The notes under the pieces were generated by a model. That model saw only the letters and a program-made list of their open reading frames with translations. It was not told the origin of the DNA and did not search any database. The position numbers were made by a program, and so were the translations under genes. Positions 49,996 through 59,048 of a stretch of 64,000 bases of DNA are shown in pieces. Within the stretch, counting starts at the first letter, position 1; each line of letters begins with the position of its first letter. Source of the stretch: Castellaniella sp040276085 (GTDB lineage Bacteria; Pseudomonadota; Gammaproteobacteria; Burkholderiales; Burkholderiaceae_B); the NCBI RefSeq assembly GCF_040276085.1, contig NZ_JBELOK010000008.1, positions 62,001 to 126,000 on the forward strand, in the 5' to 3' direction.

Positions 49996-51252
49996 TTAGC
50001 GATAGCGCTGCACGCCCAGATCGTCGCTGCGGATGGCGGTAGGCTTGCCCGAGACCAGATCTGATATCAGTTGTCCGCTGCCGCATGACATGGTCCATCC
50101 CAGAGTGCCATGGCCGGTGTTGAGGAACAGATTGCTTAATCGCGTGCGCCCCACGATGGGGGTGCTGTCAGGCGTCTTGGGCCGCAGGCCTGTCCAGAAA
50201 TGTGCATCACCGGGCGCGTAGCTGCCGGGAAACAGATCATTAAGCACCATCTCCAGGGTGCGTTGACGGCGGGGATCCAGATGGGTGTCGTAGCCCACCA
50301 CCTCGGCCATGCCGCCTACCCGGATGCGATCATCAAATCGTGTCAGGGCGATCTTGTAAGTTTCGTCCAGCAAAGTGGACACCGGCGCGCGGGCAGGGTC
50401 TGAGATATCCACTGTGATGGAATAGCCTTTCATGGGATAAATGGGCAAGTCGACAATACCGCGCAGCAGCAATGGCGAGTACGAACCCAGTGCCACCACA
50501 TAGGCGTCGGCCTGCAGCAGCCCCGAGGCGCACTGCACACCGGTGATGCGCCCGCTGGCGTGTTGCAAGGACTGGATCACTTCGCCGAAGCGAAACTGTA
50601 CACCTTGCCGTTCTGCCAGTTGCGTCAGTTCGTGGGTGAACAGCCGGCAGTCTCCGGTTTCGTCTTCGGGGGTGCGCAGGCCGCCCACCAGCTTGTGGCG
50701 CACCTGATGCAGGGCGGGCTCGTAATCCACCAGATGGTCGCCATCAACCAGCTCGAAGGCAACACCCGCATCGCTTAGCGCCTGGACGTCACGCTGTGCG
50801 TCGTCCATCTGCTTTTGTGTGCGAAACACCTGCAGGGTGCCCTGGCGGCGGCCTTCAAACTGGATGCCCGTGTCTGCCTGCAGCTGATGCAGGCATTGGC
50901 GGCTATGAGCGGACAGCCGCAGCATGCGTTCTTTATTGGTGGCGTAGCGTGCCGGTGTGCAATTGCGCCACATGTCATACATCCAGCGCAACTGAAACAG
51001 GCTGCCATCGGGCCGGATGGTTAGCGGCGCATGCTGGGTAAACAGCCATTTCAGGGCTTTCAGGGGGATGCCCGGTGCAGCCCAGGGAGAGGAATATCCA
51101 AACGACAGCTGGCCCGCATTGCCGAAGCTGGTTTCTTCGGCCGTACTGGTTTCGCGATCGATTACAGTGACTTCATGCCCCTGCTGAGCCAGATAGTAGG
51201 CGCTGGTAACACCGACCACGCCTGCTCCCAAAACCAGAACTTTCATGACCAA
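49996..51252 (-). CDS. dadA: D-amino acid dehydrogenase, small subunit
   Basis: A 418-aa FAD-dependent oxidoreductase. Dinucleotide motif VLVLGAGVVGVTSAYYLA at residues 4-21, ETSFGNAGQLSFGYSSPWAAPG near residue 40, YPMKGYSITVD in the middle, and the C-terminal TGHGTLGWTMSCGSGQL. It oxidises D-alanine to pyruvate, feeding the respiratory chain. Divergent from an Lrp-type gene, a common arrangement in which Lrp or DadR controls dadA. Confidence 0.92.
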   Translation of the reverse strand: MVMKVLVLGAGVVGVTSAYYLAQQGHEVTVIDRETSTAEETSFGNAGQLSFGYSSPWAAPGIPLKALKWLFTQHAPLTIRPDGSLFQLRWMYDMWRNCTPARYATNKERMLRLSAHSRQCLHQLQADTGIQFEGRRQGTLQVFRTQKQMDDAQRDVQALSDAGVAFELVDGDHLVDYEPALHQVRHKLVGGLRTPEDETGDCRLFTHELTQLAERQGVQFRFGEVIQSLQHASGRITGVQCASGLLQADAYVVALGSYSPLLLRGIVDLPIYPMKGYSITVDISDPARAPVSTLLDETYKIALTRFDDRIRVGGMAEVVGYDTHLDPRRQRTLEMVLNDLFPGSYAPGDAHFWTGLRPKTPDSTPIVGRTRLSNLFLNTGHGTLGWTMSCGSGQLISDLVSGKPTAIRSDDLGVQRYR

Positions 51253-51478
51253 ACCTCATAGAGAGTAATTTTTGATGATGATAGGCGATATCCATGGGTG
51301 ATTTTTTATGAAAAAATGTAGTTTGCAGGAATATAGACGTCTGCGCATCTGTCTGGCTGGGATTGTCAGCACAAAATGCTGGTTTGCCGCCAAATAGAAA
51401 TTTAAATGTTTAAAATCAAGTGTTTAAGGCCTGTCTTGCCGGCCTGTCACAGGCACTCCAATGCTCGTGGGAGCCCCT
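51253..51478. promoter_or_regulatory. AT-rich divergent promoter region of dadA and lrp
   Basis: 226 bp, very A/T-rich at 51385-51425 with TTTAAATGTTTAAAA and GTGTTTAAGG. A/T-rich degenerate sites are typical of Lrp binding. No riboswitch or hairpin seen. Confidence 0.4.
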
Positions 51479-51967
51479 ATGAGAGTTCAAAAAGAATCCG
51501 TCCACGCGCTCGATAAGCTCGACCGGCGCATCCTGGATCTTCTGCAGCAAAATGGCCGTCTCTCCATGACCGAGCTGGCTGACGCGATTGGGCTGACAGT
51601 CACACCCTGCATCGAGCGTGTGCGCCGGCTGGAACGTGACGGTGTGATTACGGGATATCACGCCCGTGTGGCGCCTGTTGCCCTGGATGCAGGCTTGCTG
51701 GTGTTTGTGGAAATCACGATGTCCAGCAAGTCAGAGCGTACCTTCGAGGAGTTCCGCCGTGAAGTCCTGTGTGTGCCGCAGGTACTGGAATGCCATCTGG
51801 TGTCCGGAGACTTCGACTACCTGATCAAGGCCCGCATCAAAGAGATTGGACAGTATCGCCATCTGTTGGGCAATATCCTGTTGCGGCTGCCCGGGGTGAC
51901 CCAAACCAAAAGCTGTGTGGTGATGGAAGAAGTAAAAGAGACGCTGTTTATTGCTGCCCAGAAATAG
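51479..51967 (+). CDS. Lrp/AsnC-family regulator
   Basis: 162 aa from ATG 51479; an ATG six codons earlier is possible. N-terminal HTH: LDRRILDLLQQNGRLSMTELADAIGLTVTPCIERVRRLE. The C-terminal RAM domain contains LECHLVSGDFDYLIKARI. It is divergent from dadA and is its likely regulator in response to alanine. The 3' end overlaps the convergent proB gene by 20 bp. Confidence 0.92.
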   Translation: MRVQKESVHALDKLDRRILDLLQQNGRLSMTELADAIGLTVTPCIERVRRLERDGVITGYHARVAPVALDAGLLVFVEITMSSKSERTFEEFRREVLCVPQVLECHLVSGDFDYLIKARIKEIGQYRHLLGNILLRLPGVTQTKSCVVMEEVKETLFIAAQK

Positions 51968-53114
51968 TGCCTGCGGGGCGCACCACCACCAGATTGTCGC
52001 GGTGAATGAGTTCCGGGTCTGATAAATGGCCCAGGATCTCGGCAATCCGCGCGCTGGGCTGGCGCAGGATGCGGGCGGTATCTGCAGAAGAATAATTGAT
52101 CAGGCCGCGGCCGCACTCTACTCCGTGCTCATCCACGCAGGCTACCACGTCACCACGCTCGAAATCTCCCTCGACGTCGGTTACACCAATGGGTAGCAGG
52201 CTGCGATGCCCTTGTGTCAGGGCGCGCACGGCGCCAGCATCCAGGGTAACTCGGCCGCGCAAACGCAGGTGGTTCACCATCCAGCGCTGGCGTGCCGAGC
52301 GCACGGGTAGTACTGCCTGCAGCTCGGTACCGATAGGTTCGCCGGCGGTCAGGCGTTGCAGCACGGCGGGCTCACGCCCGGAAGCAATGATCGTGTGTCC
52401 GCCGCTGTTGGCTGCGCGACGCGCAGCCAACACTTTGGTCAGCATCCCGCCAGTGCCAAAGGTGCTGCCGGCACCGCCCGCCATCGCTTCAAGTGCGGGG
52501 TCGCCTGCTTGGCCCTGGTGGATGAATTCGGCGTCCGGGTGTTTGCGCGGGTCGGCACTGTACAGGCCGGCCTGGTCGGTGAGGATGATGAGTACGCTGG
52601 CTTCAACCAGGTTGGTGACCAGTGCGCCCAGCGTGTCGTTGTCGCCCACCCGGATCTCATCGGTGACCACGGTGTCGTTTTCATTGACGATCGGCACGAC
52701 ACCCAGATTCAGCAGGGTTACCAGCGTGCTGCGAGCGTTTAAGTAGCGGCGCCGATCAGAGAGGTCTTCGTGGGTCAGCAGAATTTGGGCGGTGCGCACC
52801 CCGTGGCGTGCAAATGCCGCTTCGTAGGCCTGTACCAGGCCCATTTGTCCCACGGCAGCTGCCGCCTGCAACTCGGGCATCGCCTTGGGTCGCCGCGGCC
52901 AGCCCAGCCGTGCCATGCCCTCGGCAATCGCGCCGCTGGAAACCAGAACCACCTGGCGCCCAGCTGCGTGCAAGGCAGCAATTTGCTCGGCCCATTGGGC
53001 CACCGCCTGGGTGTCTATGCCACGCCCTTCGTTGGTGACCAAAGAGGACCCCACTTTAAGCACCAGGCGGTGGGCGTGTTGTGCAACCGAAGGAGAGAGG
53101 CTGGATGAGCTCAT
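51948..53114 (-). CDS. proB: glutamate 5-kinase
   Basis: 388 aa from ATG 53114 (MSSSSLSPSVAQHAHRLVLK); the upstream open frame overlaps no family sequence. Amino-acid kinase motifs: LVLKVGSSLVTNEG, VSSGAIAEGMARLG, PIVNENDTVVTDEI and FGTGGMLTKVLAARRA. A C-terminal PUA domain ends it. It phosphorylates glutamate for proline synthesis and is inhibited by proline in relatives. It follows obg by 43 bp on the same strand. Confidence 0.94.
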   Translation of the reverse strand: MSSSSLSPSVAQHAHRLVLKVGSSLVTNEGRGIDTQAVAQWAEQIAALHAAGRQVVLVSSGAIAEGMARLGWPRRPKAMPELQAAAAVGQMGLVQAYEAAFARHGVRTAQILLTHEDLSDRRRYLNARSTLVTLLNLGVVPIVNENDTVVTDEIRVGDNDTLGALVTNLVEASVLIILTDQAGLYSADPRKHPDAEFIHQGQAGDPALEAMAGGAGSTFGTGGMLTKVLAARRAANSGGHTIIASGREPAVLQRLTAGEPIGTELQAVLPVRSARQRWMVNHLRLRGRVTLDAGAVRALTQGHRSLLPIGVTDVEGDFERGDVVACVDEHGVECGRGLINYSSADTARILRQPSARIAEILGHLSDPELIHRDNLVVVRPAGTISGQQ

Positions 53115-53157
53115 GCTGCAGGGCGTAACAAAAAAGTGACGGCGGTGATGTGACAGT

Positions 53158-54252
53158 TTAGTGCGCGTCGGGAGATGCCGGGTCTGATTTGCCTTCCACG
53201 AAACGCGGGTCTTCATCGTGGGCGTGCTCGGCTTGCTGCTGTTCGTCCAGCCATGTCTGGATGGCACCCATCAGGGTTGGCGTACCGGCGCCTGTCAGTG
53301 CCGAGATCCCGAAGACCGGGCCGGACCACTGCAGCTCCTGGCAAATGCGTCGCTGGATCGCAGCAGCGTCTTCAAGCATGTCCAGTTTGTTGAGTATCAG
53401 CCAACGGGGCTTGGCCGCCAGCTCGGGGCTGTAGCGCTCAAGCTCGCGGGCGATCGCCCGGGCGTCCTGCACCGCTTGTGCGCAGGCGTCGATATCGGGA
53501 TCAGGCGAGTAGACGTCCAGCAGATGCAAGAGCACCCGGGTGCGGCTGAGATGACGCAAAAATTGGTGCCCCAGCCCGGCGCCTTCGGAGGCGCCTTCGA
53601 TCAGGCCCGGAATATCGGCGATGACGAAACTGTGCGAGGTGGATGTGCGCACCACGCCCAGGTTGGGATGCAGCGTGGTAAAGGGGTAGTCTGCAATCTT
53701 TGGCCGGGCATTGGATACCTTGGCGATGAGGGTGGATTTGCCCGCATTGGGCATCCCCAGCAAACCCACATCGGCCAGCACTTTGAGTTCAAGCCGTAGA
53801 TGGCGCTGCTCGCCCTCGCGCCCCGGCGTAAATTGCCGTGGTGCGCGATTGGTGCTGGATTTGAAGTGCAGATTGCCCAGCCCCCCGTTGCCACCGGCGG
53901 CCAGCGTAACTTGCTGGCCATGATGGTCGAGATCGAAGAGTTGCTGGTTTGTCTCGGCATCGTAGATAACGGTGCCCACCGGCATGCGCAGGACAATATC
54001 GGCTGCCCCGGCGCCGTACTGATCGGAGCCGCGGCCGTTTTCGCCATTTTTTGCACGGTGCAGGCGTGCATAACGGTAATCAATCAGGGTATTGATGTTG
54101 CGGTCGGCTACCGCCAGGATAGAGCCGCCACGACCGCCATCGCCGCCGTCGGGCCCGCCCATCGGGATAAATTTTTCGCGGCGAAAGCTGGCCACGCCGT
54201 TGCCACCCTTGCCGGCAACGACTTCAATTGTGGCTTCGTCTACAAATTTCAT
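53158..54252 (-). CDS. obgE: GTPase Obg/CgtA
   Basis: 364 aa from ATG 54252 (MKFVDEATIEVVAGKGGNG). Glycine-rich Obg fold (GPDGGDGGRGGSILA), then the G domain: G1 GMPNAGKSTL, G3 DIPGLIEGA, G4 NKLD. A C-terminal Glu/His/Asp-rich tail follows. It acts in ribosome maturation and stress control. rplU-rpmA-obg is the usual order; a terminator separates rpmA from obg here. Confidence 0.96.
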   Translation of the reverse strand: MKFVDEATIEVVAGKGGNGVASFRREKFIPMGGPDGGDGGRGGSILAVADRNINTLIDYRYARLHRAKNGENGRGSDQYGAGAADIVLRMPVGTVIYDAETNQQLFDLDHHGQQVTLAAGGNGGLGNLHFKSSTNRAPRQFTPGREGEQRHLRLELKVLADVGLLGMPNAGKSTLIAKVSNARPKIADYPFTTLHPNLGVVRTSTSHSFVIADIPGLIEGASEGAGLGHQFLRHLSRTRVLLHLLDVYSPDPDIDACAQAVQDARAIARELERYSPELAAKPRWLILNKLDMLEDAAAIQRRICQELQWSGPVFGISALTGAGTPTLMGAIQTWLDEQQQAEHAHDEDPRFVEGKSDPASPDAH

Positions 54253-54272
54253 GATGCATATTCTACTTAAAC

Positions 54273-54306
54273 AAAAAGACCCTGCTATCAAGCAGGGCCT
54301 CTTTTT
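54273..54306 (-). terminator. terminator between rpmA and obg
   Basis: CCCTGCT pairs with AGCAGGG around ATCA. Flanking A and T runs extend the pairing (AAAAAG with CTCTTTTT). It ends the rplU-rpmA transcript; the symmetrical runs would let it act in both directions. Confidence 0.8.
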
Positions 54307-54322
54307 GGCTGATCGGTGAAGA

Positions 54323-54583
54323 TCAGTTGCTGGCGTTTACCGACACGGTGCGCTTGTTAAGCGCGCCCTTGACGGAAAACTGCACGGTGCCGTCCACGAG
54401 GGAGAACAGCGTGTGGTCTTTGCCGATACCGACATTGACGCCAGGATGGAATTGCGTGCCCCGCTGGCGGACAATGATGCCGCCGGCCGAGATTTGTTGG
54501 CCGCCATATACTTTGACGCCCAACCGTTTGGATTCTGAATCGCGGCCGTTACGCGTTGAGCCGCCGCCCTTTTTGTGTGCCAT
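54323..54583 (-). CDS. rpmA: 50S ribosomal protein L27
   Basis: An 86-aa L27 starting MAHKKGGGSTRNGRDSESKRLG, the conserved N-terminus that reaches the peptidyl-transferase centre, followed by GNSIVRQRGT-type residues (here GGIIVRQRGTQFHPG). It is 20 bp downstream of rplU. Confidence 0.97.
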   Translation of the reverse strand: MAHKKGGGSTRNGRDSESKRLGVKVYGGQQISAGGIIVRQRGTQFHPGVNVGIGKDHTLFSLVDGTVQFSVKGALNKRTVSVNASN

Positions 54584-54603
54584 GAGTGTGCTCCTTGGTC
54601 AGG

Positions 54604-54915
54604 TCAGGCCGCAACGGCGTCGATGCGGATTTCGGTGAAATTCTGGCGATGGCCTTGGTGCTTTTGATAATGCTTGCGCCGGCGCATCTTGAAGATTTTG
54701 ACCTTGTCGTGACGACCTTGTGCAAGAACAGTGGCTTTGACCGCAGCGCCCGTGACGAAAGGCGTGCCGATTTTCAGCGCATCGCCTTCGCCAACCGACA
54801 AAACCTGGTCTAGCGAGATTTCTTGCCCAATGTCAGCTGGTATCTGTTCGATTTTCAGTTTTTGGCCAGCGCAAACACGATACTGTTTGCCACCGGTTTT
54901 TATGACCGCGTACAT
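54604..54915 (-). CDS. rplU: 50S ribosomal protein L21
   Basis: A 103-aa L21 starting MYAVIKTGGKQYRV and ending with the RNA-binding KIFKMRRRKHYQKHQGHRQ. The 147-bp gap upstream (to argJ) must hold its promoter; AAAATAC on the minus strand near 55030 is a possible -10. Confidence 0.97.
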   Translation of the reverse strand: MYAVIKTGGKQYRVCAGQKLKIEQIPADIGQEISLDQVLSVGEGDALKIGTPFVTGAAVKATVLAQGRHDKVKIFKMRRRKHYQKHQGHRQNFTEIRIDAVAA

Positions 54916-55062
54916 GGGGATTTCCTGTGAGAATATTCCTGGTGTCTTATGCCTAAAAAGAGCCTAAGCCTTGCACCAGGGATGCCAAAAAGGCCTGTGC
55001 TTAAATGCATAAGCATGGCCAAGCCAAGTATTTTTGCAGATTTGATCTTGTAAATCAAGCCC

Positions 55063-56289
55063 CTAAGAGCGGTAATCTGCATTGATGCTGACGTATTCGT
55101 GGGAAAAATCACACGTATAGACGGTATCGGACGTTTGGCCACGCCCCAGAGCTACCCGTACCAGGATCTCTGCTTGCGCCATGATGCGCTGGCCGTCTTC
55201 TTCGAGATAGTTGGGATCGCGGCCGCCTTGCGTGGCCACCTGAATGTCGCCCAGCCACAGGGTAAGTTTGGAGACGTCGAGATCGTCAATACCCGCGTAA
55301 CCAATGGCTGCGAGGATCCGGCCCAGATTGGGGTCGGATGCATAAAACGCGGTTTTTACCAGAGGCGAATGGGCAATGGAATAAGCCACCTTCAGGGCTT
55401 CTTCGGTGGTGGCGGCCTGTTCGACCTGGATGGTCATGAACTTGGTTGCGCCTTCGGCGTCGCGCACGATTTTTTGGGCTAGATCGCGTGCGGCCTGAGT
55501 GAGCGCCTGCACCAGTGGCTGGAAGCGAGGGTCTTGTGGGGACTGGATCTGGACGCCGCTGGCTCCGGTTGCCATGATGATGAAGGAGTCGTTGGTGGAG
55601 GTGTCGCCATCCACCGTGATGCGATTGAACGACTGGTTGGCGATCTGGCTGGCCAGGGTTTTGAGCAGTGATGCAGGCAGGCCCGCGTCGGTGGCCAGAA
55701 AACCCAGCATCGTGGCCATATTGGGGCGGATCATGCCCGCACCCTTGCTGATGCCGGTGATGGTCACCGTGGTGCCGCCCAGATCGATCTGTTGTGAATG
55801 AATCTTGGGTTGCGTGTCGGTGGTCATGATGCTGTGGGCAGCTTCAAACCAGTGCGCCGATTGTGCATCGGCCACAGCAGCAGGCAGGCCGGCAATCAGG
55901 CGATCTACTGGCAGGGGCTCGAGGATGACTCCCGTGGAAAACGGCAAAATCTGTGTGGCTTGCACGCCCAACTGACTTGCCAGCGCTTCACAGGTTTGAT
56001 TGCTTGCCTGCAGGCCGGGTACTCCGGTGCCTGCATTGGCATTACCTGTATTGATAACCAGCGCCCGGATGCCTGCCTGTGCCGCCAGATGGGCCTCGCA
56101 CACTTGCACCGGTGCGGCACGAAACCGGTTGCGGGTAAAGACGCCAGCCACCGTGGTGTTTGGCTCGAGCAAAAAGACTGTGAGGTCGCGTCGGCCCGTT
56201 TTGCGGATGCCGGCTTCGGCCGTGCCAATACGGATGCCTGCAACGGGAAAAATGGCGTCGCGCGCCGGAATATGCAAATTGATGGCCAT
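55063..56289 (-). CDS. argJ: bifunctional ornithine acetyltransferase / N-acetylglutamate synthase
   Basis: 408 aa from ATG 56289 (MAINLHIPARDAIFPVAGI). The self-cleavage site lies in KGAGMIRPNMATMLGFLATDA, with the threonine after MA as nucleophile. NTGNANAGTG and the active-site ASGVQIQSP region are also present. It recycles acetyl groups between N-acetylornithine and glutamate in arginine synthesis. Confidence 0.95.
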   Translation of the reverse strand: MAINLHIPARDAIFPVAGIRIGTAEAGIRKTGRRDLTVFLLEPNTTVAGVFTRNRFRAAPVQVCEAHLAAQAGIRALVINTGNANAGTGVPGLQASNQTCEALASQLGVQATQILPFSTGVILEPLPVDRLIAGLPAAVADAQSAHWFEAAHSIMTTDTQPKIHSQQIDLGGTTVTITGISKGAGMIRPNMATMLGFLATDAGLPASLLKTLASQIANQSFNRITVDGDTSTNDSFIIMATGASGVQIQSPQDPRFQPLVQALTQAARDLAQKIVRDAEGATKFMTIQVEQAATTEEALKVAYSIAHSPLVKTAFYASDPNLGRILAAIGYAGIDDLDVSKLTLWLGDIQVATQGGRDPNYLEEDGQRIMAQAEILVRVALGRGQTSDTVYTCDFSHEYVSINADYRS

Positions 56290-56342
56290 GGCTTGAGTGC
56301 GTGATGAGATGCCGTACCTGTGCGGGCGGGGCAAGAATGAAA

Positions 56343-56374
56343 CAAACCCTCATTCTATGCCGAATGAGGGTTTG
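56343..56374 (-). terminator. hairpin ending the MarR-type gene
   Basis: CAAACCCTCATTC (56343-56355) pairs perfectly with GAATGAGGGTTTG (56362-56374). On the minus strand it is followed by TTTC. It lies between the MarR-type gene and argJ. Confidence 0.65.
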
Positions 56375-56404
56375 CATGAGAGGCCAAGCCGGGCTGTGCG
56401 GCGA

Positions 56405-56935
56405 TTAGGCCACAGGCAATCGGGTATGTGTGGTGCGTTTGAGATCGCCCAGGAGTTCGAACAGGCTGGAACGTGCGGAAGGGGCCATGCCGCCGAGCAG
56501 TGATTGAATCCAGGAATCGTGGGCACTTTGCATGCGTCGGTAGTAACGGCGCCCTTTTTGGGTAAGGCGCAGCAGCGAGCTGCGGCGATCGGTTTCGTTT
56601 TTCTGGCGCTCGATCAGGCCGTCTTTCTCGAGTTGGTCGGCGATGCCGGTGATATTGCCGTTGCTGACCATCATCAGGCGGGAGAGCTCGGACATTTTGA
56701 GCCCTTTTGGGGTGTGCGTGAGTTGGGAAAGGAGGTCGAAGCGTGGCAGCGTGGTCTGGAACTCGGTGCGCAAGCGGGACCGAACCTCGGTTTCGATGAG
56801 GTTACAGCAACTGAGCATACGCAACCAGAGGCGGATGTCGGGGGATTCTTTGTCGGTGATGCGAGTTTCGAGGTCGCGGGGGGGGAGTGCAACAGCGGGG
56901 TGTTGCGTAGCGACGTAGTGTGTGAAGTCGGTCAT
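56405..56935 (-). CDS. MarR-family transcriptional regulator
   Basis: 176 aa from ATG 56935 (TDFTHYVATQHP). The winged helix is seen in LSQLTHTPKGLKMSELSRLMMVSNGNITGIADQLEKDGLIER, with the wing NETDRRSSLLRLTQKGRRYY. Paired cysteines, CC at about residues 42-43, could be redox-sensitive. The target is unknown; relatives near aromatic-acid genes respond to phenolics. No transporter or enzyme is divergent from it. Confidence 0.9.
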   Translation of the reverse strand: MTDFTHYVATQHPAVALPPRDLETRITDKESPDIRLWLRMLSCCNLIETEVRSRLRTEFQTTLPRFDLLSQLTHTPKGLKMSELSRLMMVSNGNITGIADQLEKDGLIERQKNETDRRSSLLRLTQKGRRYYRRMQSAHDSWIQSLLGGMAPSARSSLFELLGDLKRTTHTRLPVA

Positions 56936-57043
56936 GGCGCGCCTTTGGGACGGCAATAAGCCGCCGCTGAGATATGAATGACGAGCCTAGTGTAGGGGTG
57001 GGGGGTGAGGGTTTCCTTGCTTTACATCAAGAAACTTGAGGTT

Positions 57044-57086
57044 TGTACCAATCTGCCGGTGATTTCTGCAGATCGGTACATTTTTT
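57044..57086 (+). terminator. orphan terminator-like hairpin
   Basis: TGTACCAATCTGC (57044-57056) pairs with GCAGATCGGTACA (57068-57080) with one mismatch. It is followed by TTTTTT on the plus strand, where no gene precedes it. On the minus strand, where hemL ends, there is no T run. Confidence 0.6.
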
Positions 57087-57103
57087 GACCTTGCAGGCTT
57101 GCA

Positions 57104-58381
57104 TTACAGGGTGGCAAATACCCGGTTGGCAGCGTCCAGCGTGGCATTGATGACAGCGTCGTCGTGCGTAATCGACACAAATCCGGCTTCGAAGGCCGAA
57201 GGTGCGAAGTACACACCGGCTTCAAGCATCCCGTGGAAAAACCGCGTGAAGGCCTCCTGGTTGCAGGCCGAGACCTCTGCCAGGCTTTGCGGGATGGTGT
57301 CGCGGAAATAAATGCCAAAGAGGCCGCCTTGCCAGTCGCCGCAAAACGGGATCCCATGCTGATGGGCGGCCTTGACCAGACCCTGAACCAATTTGCCGGT
57401 TTGCTGATGCAGGTTTTCGTAGAGCCCCGGTGCGGCCAGCCGCTGTAGGGTGACGAGCCCCGCAGCCACGGCAACCGGGTTGCCCGACAAGGTGCCCGCC
57501 TGATACACCGCGCCCAGAGGAGCGATATTGGCCATGATGTCGGCGCGCCCACCAAAGGCGCCCACCGGCATGCCGCCGCCAATGATCTTGGCCAGGGTGG
57601 TGAGATCGGGTGTCACGCCGCACAAGCCCTGCATGCCTTGTGGCCCGACGCGCAGGCCCGTCATGACTTCATCGAAAATCAGCAAGGCGCCGTATTGGCT
57701 GCACAGCTTGCGCAGGCCTTCCAGAAAGCCCGCCGCGGGCCGTACGAAGTTCATGTTGCCGGCAATGGGCTCGACAATGACGCAGGCGATCTCTTCGGGG
57801 TATTGGGCAAAAGCGGCTTCGACGCTATCCAGGCGGTTGTAATCGAGCACCAGCGTATGTTGCACGAATTCGGGTGGCACCCCCGCCGAAGAGGGATGGC
57901 CGAAAGTCAGCATGCCGGATCCAGCCTTCACCAGAAGGCTGTCGGAGTGTCCGTGGTAGCAGCCCTCGAACTTCACAATTTTGTGGCGGCCGGTGTGGCC
58001 CCGGGCCAGACGGATGGCTGACATCGTGGCTTCGGTGCCCGAGCTGACCAGGCGCACCTGTTCGATGGATGGGATGCGCTCGATGATCGCCTCTGCGATC
58101 TGGATTTCTGCCTCGGTAGGGGCCCCAAAAGACAAGCCGCCTTCTGCCGCGGCCTGAACGGCACGGATAACTTCGGGATCGGCATGGCCCAGGATGGCAG
58201 GGCCCCACGATCCGACATAATCAATGTAGCGGGTATCCTCAGCATCCCATAGGTAGGGGCCTTGGGCGCGCTGGATGAAGGGCGGCGTGCCGCCCACCGA
58301 GCGAAAGGCGCGTACAGGAGAATTGACCCCACCGGGGATGGCCTGGCAGGCGCGATCGAAAAGGTCTGAATTACGGGACAT
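57104..58381 (-). CDS. hemL: glutamate-1-semialdehyde 2,1-aminomutase
   Basis: 425 aa from ATG 58381 (MSRNSDLFDRACQAIPGG); the longer frame overlaps thiE. Signatures: GGVNSPVRAFRSVGG, the PLP aspartate in LLIFDEVMTGLRVG and the PLP lysine in LTTLAKIIGGGMPVGAFGG. It makes 5-aminolevulinate for tetrapyrroles. It is 25 bp downstream of thiE. Confidence 0.96.
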   Translation of the reverse strand: MSRNSDLFDRACQAIPGGVNSPVRAFRSVGGTPPFIQRAQGPYLWDAEDTRYIDYVGSWGPAILGHADPEVIRAVQAAAEGGLSFGAPTEAEIQIAEAIIERIPSIEQVRLVSSGTEATMSAIRLARGHTGRHKIVKFEGCYHGHSDSLLVKAGSGMLTFGHPSSAGVPPEFVQHTLVLDYNRLDSVEAAFAQYPEEIACVIVEPIAGNMNFVRPAAGFLEGLRKLCSQYGALLIFDEVMTGLRVGPQGMQGLCGVTPDLTTLAKIIGGGMPVGAFGGRADIMANIAPLGAVYQAGTLSGNPVAVAAGLVTLQRLAAPGLYENLHQQTGKLVQGLVKAAHQHGIPFCGDWQGGLFGIYFRDTIPQSLAEVSACNQEAFTRFFHGMLEAGVYFAPSAFEAGFVSITHDDAVINATLDAANRVFATL

Positions 58382-58406
58382 GGCTGAGTACTTATCGAAA
58401 AAAGGA

Positions 58407-59048
58407 TCAGGAGAAAAGTGCGCTGCAGCGTTGTGCTGTGGCGGTGATATCAGGGGCGTTAAACAGGGCGCTGATGACAGCGATACTGTCGGCGCCCGCC
58501 TGGATGAGTGGCGCGGCGTTATCCGGGCCGATGCCGCCGATGACCACCACAGCTGGGCGGGGTGACAGCAGGGCACTGATCTTGCGCCCCTCGCGAATAT
58601 CGTCCAGAGAGGCGCGTACGGCATCTGGTTTGACGGCGGATGGAAACATTGCACCAAAGGCAATGTAATCCACAGGCACCTGCAGATGCTGGTGTGCCAA
58701 TGCCGGCTGGTTGTAGCACGAGCACCCGATCAGTTTGTGGGGGCCCATCTCGCGCCGTGCTTCGGTCAGTGTGCCATCGTCTTTGCCCAGATGCACGCCG
58801 TCGGCATCCAGCGCCAATGCCAGGCGCCAGTCGTCATTGATGATCAAGGGCAGGTGAAGCTCGCGGCAGAGGTCGCGCACCGAGCGGGCCTGGGCCTGCT
58901 GCGCGGCCGGATCGCCCAGTTTGCGCCGCCATTGCACCACCTGCATGCCGCCCGCGTGGGCCTGGCGGATGGCTTCGAGCAAGCGGTGGGTATCGGACCA
59001 ATCGGGGGTGACACCGTATAAGCCGCGCGGAAATCTGAGTGAATTCAT
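58407..59048 (-). CDS. thiE: thiamine-phosphate synthase
   Basis: A 213-aa TIM-barrel ThiE: LYGVTPDWS at the start, VQWRRKLGD, LIINDDWRLALALDADGVHLGKDD, and the late GGIGPDNAAPLIQAGADSIAVISAL. It joins HMP-PP and thiazole phosphate. Overlaps thiD by 4 bp; no TPP riboswitch is visible ahead of thiD. Confidence 0.93.
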   Translation of the reverse strand: MNSLRFPRGLYGVTPDWSDTHRLLEAIRQAHAGGMQVVQWRRKLGDPAAQQAQARSVRDLCRELHLPLIINDDWRLALALDADGVHLGKDDGTLTEARREMGPHKLIGCSCYNQPALAHQHLQVPVDYIAFGAMFPSAVKPDAVRASLDDIREGRKISALLSPRPAVVVIGGIGPDNAAPLIQAGADSIAVISALFNAPDITATAQRCSALFS

